A stretch of 64,000 bases of DNA from Harmonia axyridis (Eukaryota; Arthropoda; Insecta; Coleoptera; Coccinellidae), in the NCBI RefSeq assembly GCF_914767665.1, contig NC_059501.1, positions 4,652,501 to 4,716,500 on the forward strand, in the 5' to 3' direction. The translations under genes and the position numbers were made by a program. Under the pieces are notes generated by a model, which worked only from the letters and a program-made list of their open reading frames with translations, did no database searches and was not told where the DNA came from. Below are positions 34,070 to 44,904 of the stretch, one piece after another (position 1 is the stretch's first letter; each line of letters starts with the position of its first letter).

Positions 34070-35225
34070 TGAAAAAAAACGCTCTATATTATTGTTGAAA
34101 AATTCTCGAGTACACATATCGAAATAGTAAAAAAAATGCTTTCATCTATCAAATTAGAAGGTGCAATTTTCCATTTGTACCTTTTGTACAGTGGTCATTT
34201 TCTGACCACATGTCAAAAGTAAGTCAAATTTCGCACATCTTTTGAAGAACAGCTTACTCTAATTTAGTCTCATTACTCGAAATTTTCAATAGTTTGAAAG
34301 CAGTTCCACATTCTCGGAACACCCAAGTCCTGAAGTGACTTTTGATATGACTTATTCCCGACTCAGATGTCATTTATCTTCACCAGAGCTGGTCACCAGA
34401 CCATTATTCAATAAATTGACGTAAGAAACTTCCCTGACCGGAAGGCATCGACCAATTTTTTCTTATTTTTTCATTTTTTAAGGCTTTTTTACAATAAATT
34501 TTTCATGAGATAAAAGAAAGTAATAAACCATAGTCTAGCCTAGTTTCGCATCTTCCCTCACAGCAATTATCTCGATGCTGAAGCTGTTATGTGTTATATG
34601 ACTAAATAAACCAATCGATCGATTAAATCTCAGACGGGATACTAATGAGTTATCATCTCGACCAAAACCAGTTCCGCAATCTGACACAACTCAACACTTG
34701 ACAACGTGGCCATCGTCTGAACGACCCCTTACTAAGATCCTCGTCCCAGATACCAGAACAGAATCAATCGACGCCTATGACGCTGACACCACCGAACCTC
34801 CTGAAAATCCCCCCTGAATCAGTGACGGCTCGTCAATAGTCATTACAAATGTGGGGGAGCAATTCCATCCATCAACTTAAGGAAAAGTATATTTTACAAA
34901 TTATTTGAATTTAACCGGTGAAACCGACGTATTCTTCAATCTAGAACAAAATCATGAATGATTAATTATTCACAAATTAATTTTATACCAGAAATGAATG
35001 TGTCAGTGGCCGAGTCAGCTAGAAGTCCCGAATTGATTCGATGTCTATTTATGATTTCCTTTTCAGAAACCGTTTATTCTGAAAGAAATCACATTTGGGT
35101 GTTGTGGAAGTGTTCAAAAGCAACTCAGAAGGAAAATGAATGCAGTGTGGACGAACTTGGAATCGTATAACCAAAGCTTTTTGTTGACCTTGGAATACCG
35201 TAATATGTACCATAAAACATCTAGC
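34070..35225. other. No gene recognised
   Basis: AT-rich apart from a patch at 34640-34830. A 70-codon frame at 34958-35170 has no known motif. Confidence 0.4.
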
Positions 35226-35234
35226 TAGAAACAA

Positions 35235-35670
35235 CAAAGACACTCTACTTTAAGTGGCAGCGCACAATAGTAGACAAGGCAATGAAGCAAATGATGAACT
35301 TGCAAAAAATACTCCACCTTGGATCTAGAGCCTTATGTTGACTTGAAAAAAACAGCAGTACAGCGAAGAAGTTCAGTAATAAGAGCACAACAATAAAATA
35401 TCTGTCTTGAGGAATTCATCGTCTTGCATAAAAAATCACTTGCTTCATGTTGTTGTATGACTATTTACAGAACACTCGTTATGAGAATATTCTGTCCTCA
35501 TGATCCTGACCGTAAAGTGAGCAAACTGCAAATTGGACATGGAAACAGCTAATCACTTGCTATGTATATGTCTAGAATGGACTATTCTTAAAAACACACT
35601 ACTGAGCAAGCCATTTGTAAATCCATTGTCAGATTTCCCAATAAGGTAGAGGATTTTCTTGGAAATTGTT
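35235..35670 (+). pseudogene. Decayed LINE C-terminal region (RNase H to Cys-rich tail)
   Basis: Frames shift repeatedly, but QGNEANDELAKNTPPW-like coding (~35280-35325) resembles the GNExADELAK motif of LINE RNase H domains. CKLDMETANHLLCICLEW (~35525-35580), followed by KPFVNPLSDFPIR, resembles the ETAxHLLCxC tail of Jockey/R1/LOA-type ORF2. Low-identity relic. Confidence 0.45.
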
Positions 35671-35850
35671 GAGCTGCGTCCCAGATCTGGAGAATAAGTT
35701 GGATGGCCAAGCATTGAGAAGAGCAATTCGTTCAAATCGACCATAGTTTTCAACTGTTCGTTACCAGGAGCATTACCTTGGGGAAAAAGAATTTTTTTCT
35801 TTTGGATTTGAGGACTTTTCAATTTCGATCTGATAAATCGAATGTTCAAT
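35660..35850 (-). pseudogene. Mariner transposase fragment
   Basis: Minus-strand frame: IQKKKILFPQGNAPGNEQLK, VDLNELLFSM, HPTYSPDLG. This is the second-Asp block (Asp to Gly) and the YSPDLAP motif of a DD34D mariner. It is truncated before the third Asp and abuts the LINE relic. Confidence 0.6.
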
Positions 35851-36094
35851 TGTAAAAATACTTCGGAGGACATCTCTGATTTCTTTTGAAGGAACCTAAC
35901 ATTCGCATAATAATGATCAAACTGATAGCAAAAACAAGACGTTCAAACAAGACGATAGTTACAAGATAAGGCAACATACAAATGATGATTAACTGATCTA
36001 GCTCGATACACACAAAAAAAACACAAGTTCAACACAAATGAATAAGGAACATAATTACAAGTAAGAAGAAAGAATAGAATAGAGTTTACGCAAA

Positions 36095-36385
36095 CAATAG
36101 AGAATAACTTTTCCCTACCCTATATAGTGTGCAGCCACCATAATAACATTGCGCAGGCATACAACTCAGAGAATAAGAAAAGGAAGAAGAAATTCACGGT
36201 GTACAATATGATTTCATGTTTGAAATCCAGGTATAAAACTGGGAAAAGGAGAGTTCAGTAGAGTAAGTTACTAGGTGATGACCAGTTGAGTTAGTAGAGT
36301 GTTAAAGGATGTTTCCAAGTGCTGTACCACAAAAAAGTTCTCGTCTGTCGTCCATCAGTGTTTAAAAAATCCCCACGAAAACAAA
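36095..36385 (+). repeat. LTR-like repeat, copy 1
   Basis: About 290 bp sharing ~80% identity by eye with 63058-63350. Shared blocks include GAGAATAAGAAAAGGAAGAA, GGTGTACAATATGATTT, AGGTGATGACCA and AGTTCTCGTCTGTCGTCCAT, ending in ATCCCCACGAAAAC. The second copy has AATAAA just before the GTTCTCG block, as in retroviral-type LTRs. No internal region flanks it, so a solo LTR is the simplest reading. Confidence 0.5.
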
Positions 36386-36464
36386 AGCCCCCAAAAGAAC
36401 AATACCTACAAAATCTAAATCTAAAATATAATTTCTTTCTGCTTCCACTTTTTCTTTTTGAGGT

Positions 36465-36650
36465 TGGCATTTCTGACTACCCACCCCTAGCACTACCCGC
36501 CACTGTCCCCTTACTACTCGACACCCCCCTGGAAACCCCCGTATAACGAACCGACAGCGGCGGGCAATTGATCGCAAAACAAACGATCGTCACGTCTCAA
36601 GTGGAGGCTGCCTCCCGGTGTTGCAAGATATGGGGATTTTTCCCCGCAAC
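36465..36650. other. GC-rich patch
   Basis: C-rich on the plus strand (CCCACCCCTAGCACTACCCG), then mixed. No gene recognised. Confidence 0.3.
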
Positions 36651-36954
36651 TGGGAAATTCAATAAAGTTTGCAAAAATTCTCAGATTATTTCAGACAAAA
36701 AAACTATGTTATTCAATTATAGGAATCGATATTTTATATACCTCAAATTGATTGTTTAATATGTAAACGTAATATAGGGTTGTTATGAATTAGAGGAGTG
36801 GGTGATGAAATATTTTGAATGTTCTTATCACAAGTTTAGAAATAGGGGTTCAGAAGTTTTTAATGAGAATTGACAACACACTGTCATGAATATCAATTTC
36901 AAAATGATATGTATGATATAGAATAATTAGTAACCCGTATTAGTGAATTGCATA

Positions 36955-38332
36955 GAGTAATAAACATAGATAGAGGGAGTATTCGCAATTTTTACATGTC
37001 CCAAATTTGAAAATTTGGAATCCGATATTTTTCCTAATTGTCGAATTCATAAATAAGCAGAATATTTATCATTTTCTTTATCTACCTGCTGAAATCGAAG
37101 GTTTGGCAACTTTTGCTCTCCTAGTGTCATCGGTTGTTCAACGTCATTTGGCGCGGTTGAAGTATGTTTTCTGAATTTCTGATATATTTAGGTATTTATT
37201 TCAATATATTTTGAGTTAATATGAAATGTTGGTTCACTATGGGACATAAGAAGTGCGTTCTTTGTGAAGAAATTGAGTGAAATATCGTATCACTGATAGG
37301 GTGTTTTTTAGAGCTATAGAACTTTAAATTGCAATAAAACAACGATGGATTATACGATTGACATGAATTTTATTTATCCGCAAGATAATCTTGTCGAATT
37401 ACATTTTAAATATGATTTCTGGCATATGACCGCCACAGCTGGCTCGAATGTAGTCCAATCTGGACGTCCAATTTTCGATGACTTTTTGCAACATTTGTGG
37501 CCGTATATCGGCAATAACAAGGCGAATGTTGTCTTCCAAATGGTCAAGGGTTTGTGGCTTATCTGCATAAACCAATGACTTTACATAACCCCACAGAAAG
37601 TAGTCTAGCGATGTTAAATCACAAGATCTTGGAGGCCAATTCACAGGTCCAAAACGTGAAATTAGGCGGTCACCAAACGTGTCTTTCAATAAATCGATTG
37701 TGGCACGAGCTGTGTGACATGTTGCGCCGTCTTGTTGGAACCACAGCTCCTGGACATCATGGTTGTTCAATTCAGGAATGAAAAATTAGTAATCATGGCT
37801 CTATACCGATCACCATTAACTGTAACGTTCTGGCCATCATCGTTTTTGAAAAAGTACGGACCAATGATTCCACCAGCCCATAAAGCGCACCAAACAGTTT
37901 TTCTGGATGTTACGGTGTTTCGACATACACTTGAGGATTAGCTTAACTACAAATGCGGCAGTTTTGTTTGTTGACGTAGCCATTCAACCAGAAGTGCGCT
38001 TCATCGCTAAACAAAATAAAATGAGCATAGTGCGCGATACGTATTCCGTACAAACCATTATTTTCGAAATAAAATTGCACTATTTGCAAGCGTTGTTCAG
38101 GCGTAAGTCTATTTATGATAAATTGCCAAATCAAAATGAGAATAAATCATTTGACAGCTGTTAAATCGGTCGCCATCTTGAACAGTAATGCCACTTTAAA
38201 GTTATATACCTCGAAAAAAACACCCGTTATTTTCATTTAAGCGCGCTTCATGTCAAATTTGATAATTCATGTTGGTGCAAAATTTGCTTACTGAAAATGA
38301 CATATGCTCCCTCTATCTATGTTTATCACTCT
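36955..38332. mobile_element. TIR-bearing nonautonomous element, copy 1, split by DD41D copy G
   Basis: Ends GAGTAATAAACATAGATAGA and, reverse, GAGTGATAAACATAGATAGA, each followed by GGGAGYATA. Interior matches 52940-53520 in inverted orientation: TTTCAGCAGGTAGAT-type, ACTATGGGACA and GGCGCGNTTGAAG blocks. Copy G accounts for 37299-38227, so the element itself is ~450 bp. No transposase is encoded; TA-target Tc1/mariner MITE is likely but unproven. Confidence 0.7.
37299..38227 (-). mobile_element. DD41D derivative, copy G
   Basis: 929 bp; TA at 37297-37298 and 38228-38229; the outermost AA of the right terminal repeat is lost. The 123-codon minus-strand frame 37770-37399 carries the second and third Asp. 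A 1-bp deletion at the start of FIPELNN (~37788) and a shortened KLTVW region (~37900) separate it from the first-Asp block SDEAHFWLNGYVNKQN (~37980-38020). Confidence 0.92.
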
Positions 38333-38339
38333 GAGAACG

Positions 38340-38810
38340 AAACCATTAAACAAAAATCTGAAAATTTCTATCAAAAACCTGGAAACTTACGATACAAGTC
38401 CTAGGGAAAATAATTTTTCCGACTTGGCAACACTGCCACCTCTCCACATTATGCAGTGGAGACGGCCGCTGTCATCATCGAGGGCCCCTCGTCTCTGCCC
38501 CCCCAACGTACGTGACTGCTAGGAGTCGATTATGCCCGGGCACTTGGAGAACGTCAAGTTGATCTCGAGGGGATGAAGTTAAGGGGGATGATAGTTTCGT
38601 GGTTTTGTATGTGCTGCTGTTTTACGGCAGGAGACGTGTGTTTTAGAGAGATATGAGAGGTTGGTTGGGGGTGGTTTTGGAGATGAGAGCGCCATCTTTT
38701 TTTGGATGGGGGGTTGACTTTAGGGAGTTTGTTCGTTTGGTGGTTTTTGGGAGGAAAAATGGATGGGGTTGCTAAAGAGTTGTTTTATAAGTGATAATTT
38801 CGAAACGTTG
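38340..38810. other. GC-rich non-repetitive island
   Basis: Includes a C-rich stretch (CTCTGCCCCCCCAACG, ~38494) and GAGCGCCATC at ~38688. No coding signal. Confidence 0.35.
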
Positions 38811-38814
38811 AATA

Positions 38815-39055
38815 ATGGAATTCCGTAGGGATCGGTTTTGAGTCCCATACTTTTCAATTTTTACTTGTGTTACATCATCTGAGAAATATAATGATATTTC
38901 TCATGTCATTCTTCTTGTCTTCATTCTGATTTCGGAGTTATTGAAAATACTTCGAATGAAAACTTAACAATTATGGAAAATTACTTTCTTGAATGGAGTT
39001 AAGGTCATAATACAAACAAAACTGAAGTTTCCTGTCTTCATTTAAATAACAAAAT
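38815..39055 (+). pseudogene. Jockey-like RT fragment
   Basis: Plus strand: the GIPQGSVLSPILFNFYL block near 38820-38870 (RT motif B region) is followed by degenerate sequence and NENLTIMENYFLEWS, then NTNKTEVSCLHLNNK. The last matches the KTEV.xFHLNN block that follows the YADD box in Jockey-type LINEs. The YADD box itself is lost. Confidence 0.5.
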
Positions 39056-39377
39056 ACGAAACGAGTGCATCAGACAACGCACCAAAATCAGAGACTTTCT
39101 TCAAGAGGTGGCAGAGATGAAATGGAGTTGGGCTGGTCATGTGGCAAGAATGTCCGAGATCAGATGGGCTCATAGAATAACGGTGTGGAGACCTAGAGAA
39201 ACCAAAAGAAGTGTTGGTCGCCCCCAAAAACGGTGGGTGGATGATATTAGGAGGATTGCTGGTAAGAGGTGGATAAACGTAGCACAGGATAGGGAGACAT
39301 GGAAGCGGTTGAAAGAGACCTATGTCCAGGAGTGGACGAATACAGGTTGGAAAAGAGAGAGAGAGAGATTTAAATAA
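39050..39377 (+). pseudogene. RTE-type LINE C-terminal fragment
   Basis: Frame: RNECIRQRTKIRDFLQEVAE, MKWSWAGHVARM, WRPRETKRSVGRPQKRWVDD, RWINVAQDRETWKRLKETYV. The KWxWAGHVAR and GRPxxRWxDD motifs mark the C terminus of RTE/endonuclease-RT type ORFs. It ends in a GA-rich tract (39355-39370) shortly before DD41D copy H. It continues without a frame break from the Jockey-like fragment. Confidence 0.75.
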
Positions 39378-39395
39378 CCAAGAGATAGGTATATA

Positions 39396-40317
39396 ACGGG
39401 TGTTTTTTTTCGAGGTATATAACTTTAAGTTGGCATTACTGTTCAAGATGGCGACCGATTTAACAGCTGTCAAATGATTTATTCTAAGTTTGGTTTGGCA
39501 ATTTATCACAAATATACTCACGCCTGAACAACGCTTGCAAATAGTGCAATTTCATTTCGAAAATAATGGTTCTGTGCGGAATACGTATCGCGCACTACGT
39601 CCATTTTATTTTGTTTAGCGATGAAGCACATTTCTGGTTGAATGGCTACGTCAACAAACAAAACTGCCGCATTTGGAGTGAAGCTAATCCTCAAGTGTAT
39701 GTCGAAACACCGTTACATCGTTACATACGTTAGGCTGGTGGAATCATTGGTCCGTACTTCTTCAAAAACAATGATGACCAGAACGTTACAGTTAATGGTA
39801 ATCGGTATAGAGCCATGATTATTAACCTTTTTATTCCTGAATTGAACAACCATGATGTCCAGGAGCTGTGGTTCCAACAAGACGGCGCAACATGTCACAC
39901 AGCTCGTGCCACAATCGATTTATTGAAAGACATGTTTGGTGACCGCCTAATTTCACGTTTTGGACCTGTGAATTGGCCTCCAAGATCTTGTGATTTAACA
40001 CCGCTAGACTACTTTCTGTGGGGCTATGTAAAGTCATTGGTCTATGCGGATAATCCACAAACCCTTGACCATTTGGAAGACAACATTCGCCGTGTTATTG
40101 CCGATATACGGCCACAAATGTTGGAAAAAGTCATCGAAAATTGGACGTCCAGATTAGACTACATCCAAGCCAGCCGTGGCGGTCATATGCCAGAAATCAT
40201 ATTTGAAATGTAATGCCACAAGATTATCTTGCGGATAAATAAAATTCATGTCAATCGAATGATCCATCGTTGTTTTATTGCAATTTAAAGTTCTATAGCT
40301 CTAAAAAAATCACCCTT
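39396..40317 (+). mobile_element. DD41D derivative, copy H
   Basis: 922 bp; TA at 39394-39395 and 40318-40319. The start codon is lost (CACAAATATACTCACG in place of the ATG context). First-Asp block SDEAHFWLNGYVNKQNC is intact, but ~35 bp spanning KLTVWCALW are replaced by a short ACGTTAG-containing filler after a repeated CGTTACAT (~39712-39730). The frame 39815-40213 keeps the second and third Asp and the full C terminus (MPEIIFEM). Confidence 0.93.
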
Positions 40318-40319
40318 TA

Positions 40320-40800
40320 CTTTGTGATTGATAAAAATGAAACGAATCAAACTTCGAAAGCTCTCATATCACGAAAATGTATACACCCCTAGAATTTCTA
40401 CAGTATATAACGTGTCTTTCACATTTTTCAGATCGACGTTGTACAATGTGGCAATCAGCATGATGTGTCCGAATCGTGACAGGCGTTAATAACAGTCAAA
40501 TGCAAACAAATTCGCGATAAGAGCAAAGCGTATTATTTAAAACCCCCTAAATGGGCGGAATGGAAATCAGAGCTGTACTTGGATTTGTTTCGATTATTCG
40601 GTTTCCAGAAAATTTTCAACTTGGCAGAGAAAAAATTTTGAAAATGTGCAAGAATAAGGCATTCATTCAGAACATGAGTCTTTTTATATCATTTTGTAGA
40701 ACAAATATGTATAAATATAATATGACTATTTCAATTGTCCGTGATTTTTGCATTTCAATGTATTATATAACATTTTCTTAGGGATTTTGTTGGTTAGACC
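40320..40800. other. No gene recognised
   Basis: A 76-codon frame at 40551-40781 has no known motif. Confidence 0.4.
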
Positions 40801-40802
40801 AA

Positions 40803-42330
40803 TATACAGGGTGATTCCCCGGGATGGCCTATTATACGTTAATGGAAAACTAATCATAATTTTGAGCTGAAAATTTGCATATTGGGGTTTAAGACTATGA
40901 ATTTTCTCCCTCGAATATTTTCAGATCTCTACACCTTCCGGTTATACCGAAAACAGTTATACGGAAACACTACTTCCTAATTTCAAATGGCACACCCAGT
41001 ATATTATTGCATCATTAGATAGCTTTTTTTGACGGCAATTTCAGCAATATGCCATATATTGGGTAAAACTCAACTGTTCATGAGTTAATGGCATTCTTAT
41101 GAAAGGAATGGTGGCGACGGGGACTCTCATTTTTGTTGATATTTTTGCAGAAATTTTTTTTTTCGAAAAAACCTTTTTCATTTTCAATTCTCTAATTACG
41201 TAGTATTATAAGACTTTTTGCAGGTTGGATCAAAAATGTACAGGGTGTTTATAAGAAGATCATGAACTTGGACAACTCAAATTTACAAAACTCCAGATTT
41301 TCAAATTAGAACCTATATTTTTTATTATTTCATTCGATTTTAAGTACAGAAATAGTAGGGGTTACTTAAGCAAAACCTATACCTAAAATGATCACTTCGA
41401 AAGTTATCGACGAAGAACTTTAAATGAGGAAAAACTGCAATTCCTAACGGTGTGGAGTAGTCTGTGACTTCCAGAAAACACTGAGAAAAACTAAAATTCC
41501 ATGTTTGGATAAATAAATTTTATATTTCATGAATTATTAGATACTAATTTTTCCTTGGGATTGTTAAGAAGATCATAAACCAATGAATTCAATTTCGAAT
41601 AATTCATTACAATTCTTGAAATGTCAAATGTAGTTATTGAAACATCGAATTTTAGTTTCTGTGTTTTCCGGAAGTCACAGACTACTCCACACAGGTAAAA
41701 TTGAGGTTTTTCCTCATTTAAAGTTATTCCTCGATAACTCTTAAAATATTCATTTTAGGCATAGGGTTTGCTTAAGTAACCTCCACTATTTTTGTACGTA
41801 GAATCGATTGAAATAATAAAAAATGTAGGTTCTAATTCGAACATCTTACGTTTTGATAAATTTGAGCTCTCCAAGTTCATGATCTTATTATAAACACCCT
41901 GTACATTTTTGATCCAAACTGAAAACAGTCTTATAATACTACTTATTTGCAGAATTACAAATGATAAAGGTTTTTTCGGAAAAAACTTATTCTGCACAAA
42001 TATTTACAAAAATCGGAGTCCTCGTCGTCACCATTTTTTTTATAAGAATCCCATTAACTCATGAACCGTTGAGTTTTTACGCAAGGTATGGCATATAGCT
42101 GAAATTGTCATCAAAAAAGCTATCTAATGATTCAATAATATACTGAGTGTATCATTCGAAATAAGAAAGAAGTAGTATGTTTCCGATATAACCGAAAATT
42201 GTAAAGTTCTGAAAATATTTTTGGGAGAAAGATCATTGTCTCGAACCCCAACATGCAAATTTTCAGAACAAAATTGTGATCGGTTTTTCGTGAACTCCTA
42301 ATAGGCCATCACGGTGAATCACCCTGTATA
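40803..42330. mobile_element. 1.5-kb foldback element, copy 1
   Basis: The whole segment is one long imperfect palindrome: TATACAGGGTGATTC at the left edge and GAATCACCCTGTATA at the right. Paired landmarks include GGCCTATTA/TAATAGGCC, GGTATTCTTATGA-type blocks, ACAGGGTGTTTATAA/TTATAAACACCCTGT (41240 and 41891) and AGTCTGTGACTTCC/GGAAGTCACAGACT. Arms are ~720 bp with a loop of ~60-90 bp around 41565. No ORF. Second copy at 56690-57990. Confidence 0.88.
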
Positions 42331-42423
42331 AAGGACGGTTACAAATATAAACAGGGTATTGGACAAAGTTTTGACGATTGTAAATAACAACAACTTAGTA
42401 TTAACAATTCATAATTGCACTGA

Positions 42424-42980
42424 ATTAAATTTTCAACTAAAATAGCTTATTCTAAAACAAGTTGCAAAATGGGCTCTTATTCCAACACGAAATGAGCAAG
42501 TGAGTGTTGGAATTGCCTTCTGCAACGAGAATTAGACCATAGTTTCTCTATTTCAGTCAAGTTCTGTGAAATATTGTCGAAATTCAATGAAAAATTCAGA
42601 TTATACATCCTAGTGACTTTTGTATTGTCTAGGCAGTTGGTGTGACTGTTCTGAAAATTGACAGATCACGGAATTTGAATTTGAATCGTACGTTTCAAAT
42701 TTTGAAATAAGTTATAATCACGCATTAAATTCGTGAATTATGTCTGACGAAATCGATTTAACACCACCAGAATTGAGAGAAATTGGGAATAATGTTGCAA
42801 ATCATTTCACTTTATCCAAATTATATTATGTTGACAATTGAAGTGTGTTGAAATTTGATAGGATCGGAAGTCAGTGTAGACAACCACAAAACGAAAAATA
42901 TAACTGAAAACGATGCTGTAATGAGTTCATTACAGCACTGTTTTCACTACTGTAATGAACTCATTACGATACTGAAATAG
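42424..42980 (+). mobile_element. Palindrome-headed element with recombinase N-terminal remnant
   Basis: Left palindrome ~42440-42545: ACAAGTTGCA...TTCCAACAC pairs with GTGTTGGAA...TTCTGCAACGA. It is followed by TTTCTCTATTTCAG, recurring inverted as CTGAAATAGAGAA at 42971. A small palindrome (CTGTAATGAGTTCATTACAG) precedes the right end. ATG 42739 opens MSDEIDLTPPELREIGNNVA, NHFTLSKLYYVDN then stop, which aligns loosely with the start of the recombinase at 20590 (EIIEAASSVASSLLPAKS). Interpreted as an internally deleted relative of that element. Confidence 0.5.
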
Positions 42981-42981
42981 A

Positions 42982-43395
42982 GAATAGTTATTTATAATAC
43001 AAGTGCAGAAGGCATTGATATTCTTCCACGAGTTCAAAATTCAAAAACGAGCCACGAAGTGGCGAGTTTTGGAATGAACGAGTGGTAGAATGAGCCTTCT
43101 GTACGAGTATTATACATTATTTTCTCTAATTCATTGCATTTTCATTGAAATTAATGAAATATCTCCATAAATATAATTTAGTGATTTTTGCATTGAAAAA
43201 TGTTGGTTGGCAGAACTGATTTCTTTAAGGCAAATTGATGAATTGACAGATAAAGCCGTGGCGGAAAGTTCGGAGTGCCAACATAGAATAATAAAATATA
43301 ACTATGAAAACTGTGCGTTTCTGATATATTCTCGCACGATTTTGTTCTACAAGATGTGGAAGAATGAACGGAATAACCACAGAATTAGAGAAAAG
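42982..43395 (+). repeat. Palindrome-headed ~412-bp repeat, copy 2
   Basis: 414 bp, abutting the preceding element. The frame ISLRQIDELTDKAVAESSEC, then HRIIKYNYENCAFLIYSRTI and LFYKMWKNERNN, is open to the right end. In-frame initiation would need a non-ATG codon or a splice at TTGGCAG just upstream. Confidence 0.75.
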
Positions 43396-43399
43396 CATT

Positions 43400-43745
43400 T
43401 TTTCATACTGTGAAAACGCCGATTGTCCGTTTTTAGGAGTTCTACACCGCTCCTGTGCACATCGTCGATTGAATACGTTGCGAGGGTGGCAGAGTCCGGT
43501 ATTGCATGCATATTCGAGTAATCAAATCTGGGATTAACGAGTTTACTCTTGTATTGTCGCTATAAAACGAATAAAATCATCGATGGTCCGGATAATTCGA
43601 TGGAAATGAACATTGATAGAATCGTCGCTACAAAAACGAGTCGATGCGACAGGTTTTACCCGATTAAAATCGTTATACACTGTTCTGTCTACGCCATCTA
43701 CGGATGCAGAAGCTGTGCTCGACGGCAGACGAGTTGAAATGGTTT
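43400..43745. other. No gene recognised
   Basis: Moderate GC content; a 62-codon frame without known motif. Confidence 0.35.
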
Positions 43746-43748
43746 CTA

Positions 43749-44690
43749 AAGGGTGTGTTTTTTAGAGCTATGGAACTCTAGAAATTGCAATAAAACAACG
43801 ATGGATTATTCGATTGACATGAATTTTATTTATCTGCAAGATAATCTTTTGGCATTACATTTTGAATATGATTTCTGGCATATGACCGCCACAGCTGGCT
43901 CGGATGTAGTCCAATCTGGACGTCCAATTTTCGATCACTTTTTCCAACATTCGTGGCCGTATATCGACAATAACACGGCGAATGTTGTCTTCCAAATGGT
44001 CAAGGGTTTGTGGCTTATCCGCATAGACCAATGACTCTACATAGCCCAACAGAAAGTAGTCTAGCGGTATTGAATCACAAGATCTTGGAGGCCAATTCAC
44101 AGGTCCAAAACGGGAAATTAGGCGGTCACCAAACGTGTCTTTCTATAAATCGATTGTGGCACGAGCTGTGTGACATGTTGCGCCGTCTTGTTGGAACCAC
44201 AGCTCCTGGACATCATGGTTGTTCAATTCAGGAATGAAAAAGTTAGTAATCATGGCTCTATACCGATCACCATTGACTGTAACGTTCTGGCCATCATCGT
44301 TTCTGAAGAAGTACGGACCAGTGATTCCACCAGCCCATAAAACGCACCAAACAGTCAGTTTTTCTGGATGTAACGGTGTTTCGACATACACTTGGGGATT
44401 AGTTTCACTCCAAATGCGGCAGTTTTGTTTATTGACATAGCCATTCAACCAGAAGTGCGTTTCATCGCTAAACAAAATAAAATGAACGTTGTGCGCGATA
44501 CGTATTCCGCACAGAATCATTATTTTCGAAATAAATTGCACTATTTGCAAGCGTTGTTCAGGCGTGAGTCTATTCATGATGAATTGCCAAATCAAACTGA
44601 GAATAAATCACTTGACAGCTGTTAAATCGGTCGCCATCTTGAACAGTAATGCCAACTTGAAGTTATATACCTCGAAAAAAAAACACCCGT
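43749..44690 (-). mobile_element. DD41D derivative, copy I
   Basis: 942 bp; TA at 43747-43748 and 44691-44692. First block SDETHFWLNGYVNKQNC with the Asp intact, second block WFQQDGATCHTARATIDL then a TAG (Leu/Lys region, ~44143), third block SCDSIPLDYFLLGYV. A 1-bp loss in the 5' part joins the N-terminal stub (MNRLTPEQRLQIVQF) to the catalytic frame, so the frame starts further upstream than in other copies (44595). Confidence 0.93.
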
Positions 44691-44716
44691 TATGTCGCCT
44701 GGGATATCCAACATTT

Positions 44717-44903
44717 ATGTTATATATACTTCATCACTGGTATTCGTGTCCTGACTTTTTAAATATTCAACTATGTAGTGGCAAAGAGGACAGGGGAAAT
44801 AAAAAAGACCAGAAATAAAGGTCGAAACGTCGGCATCTCATTAAGGATTTTTATTTCCCCTGTCCTCTTTGCCACTACATAGTTGAATAATGTTATATAT
44901 ACT
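44717..44903. repeat. Perfect 42-bp-arm hairpin between 14-bp direct repeats
   Basis: Arms 44764-44805 and 44848-44889 are exact reverse complements (TATTCAACTATGTAGTGGCA...), separated by a 42-bp loop containing GGTCGAAACGTCGGC. The unit is bracketed by ATGTTATATATACT at 44717-44730 and 44890-44903. It directly precedes the TA of Tc1 copy 1. The bracketing repeats look like a target duplication of an inserted, inverted retroelement end. Confidence 0.85.
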
Positions 44904-44904
44904 A

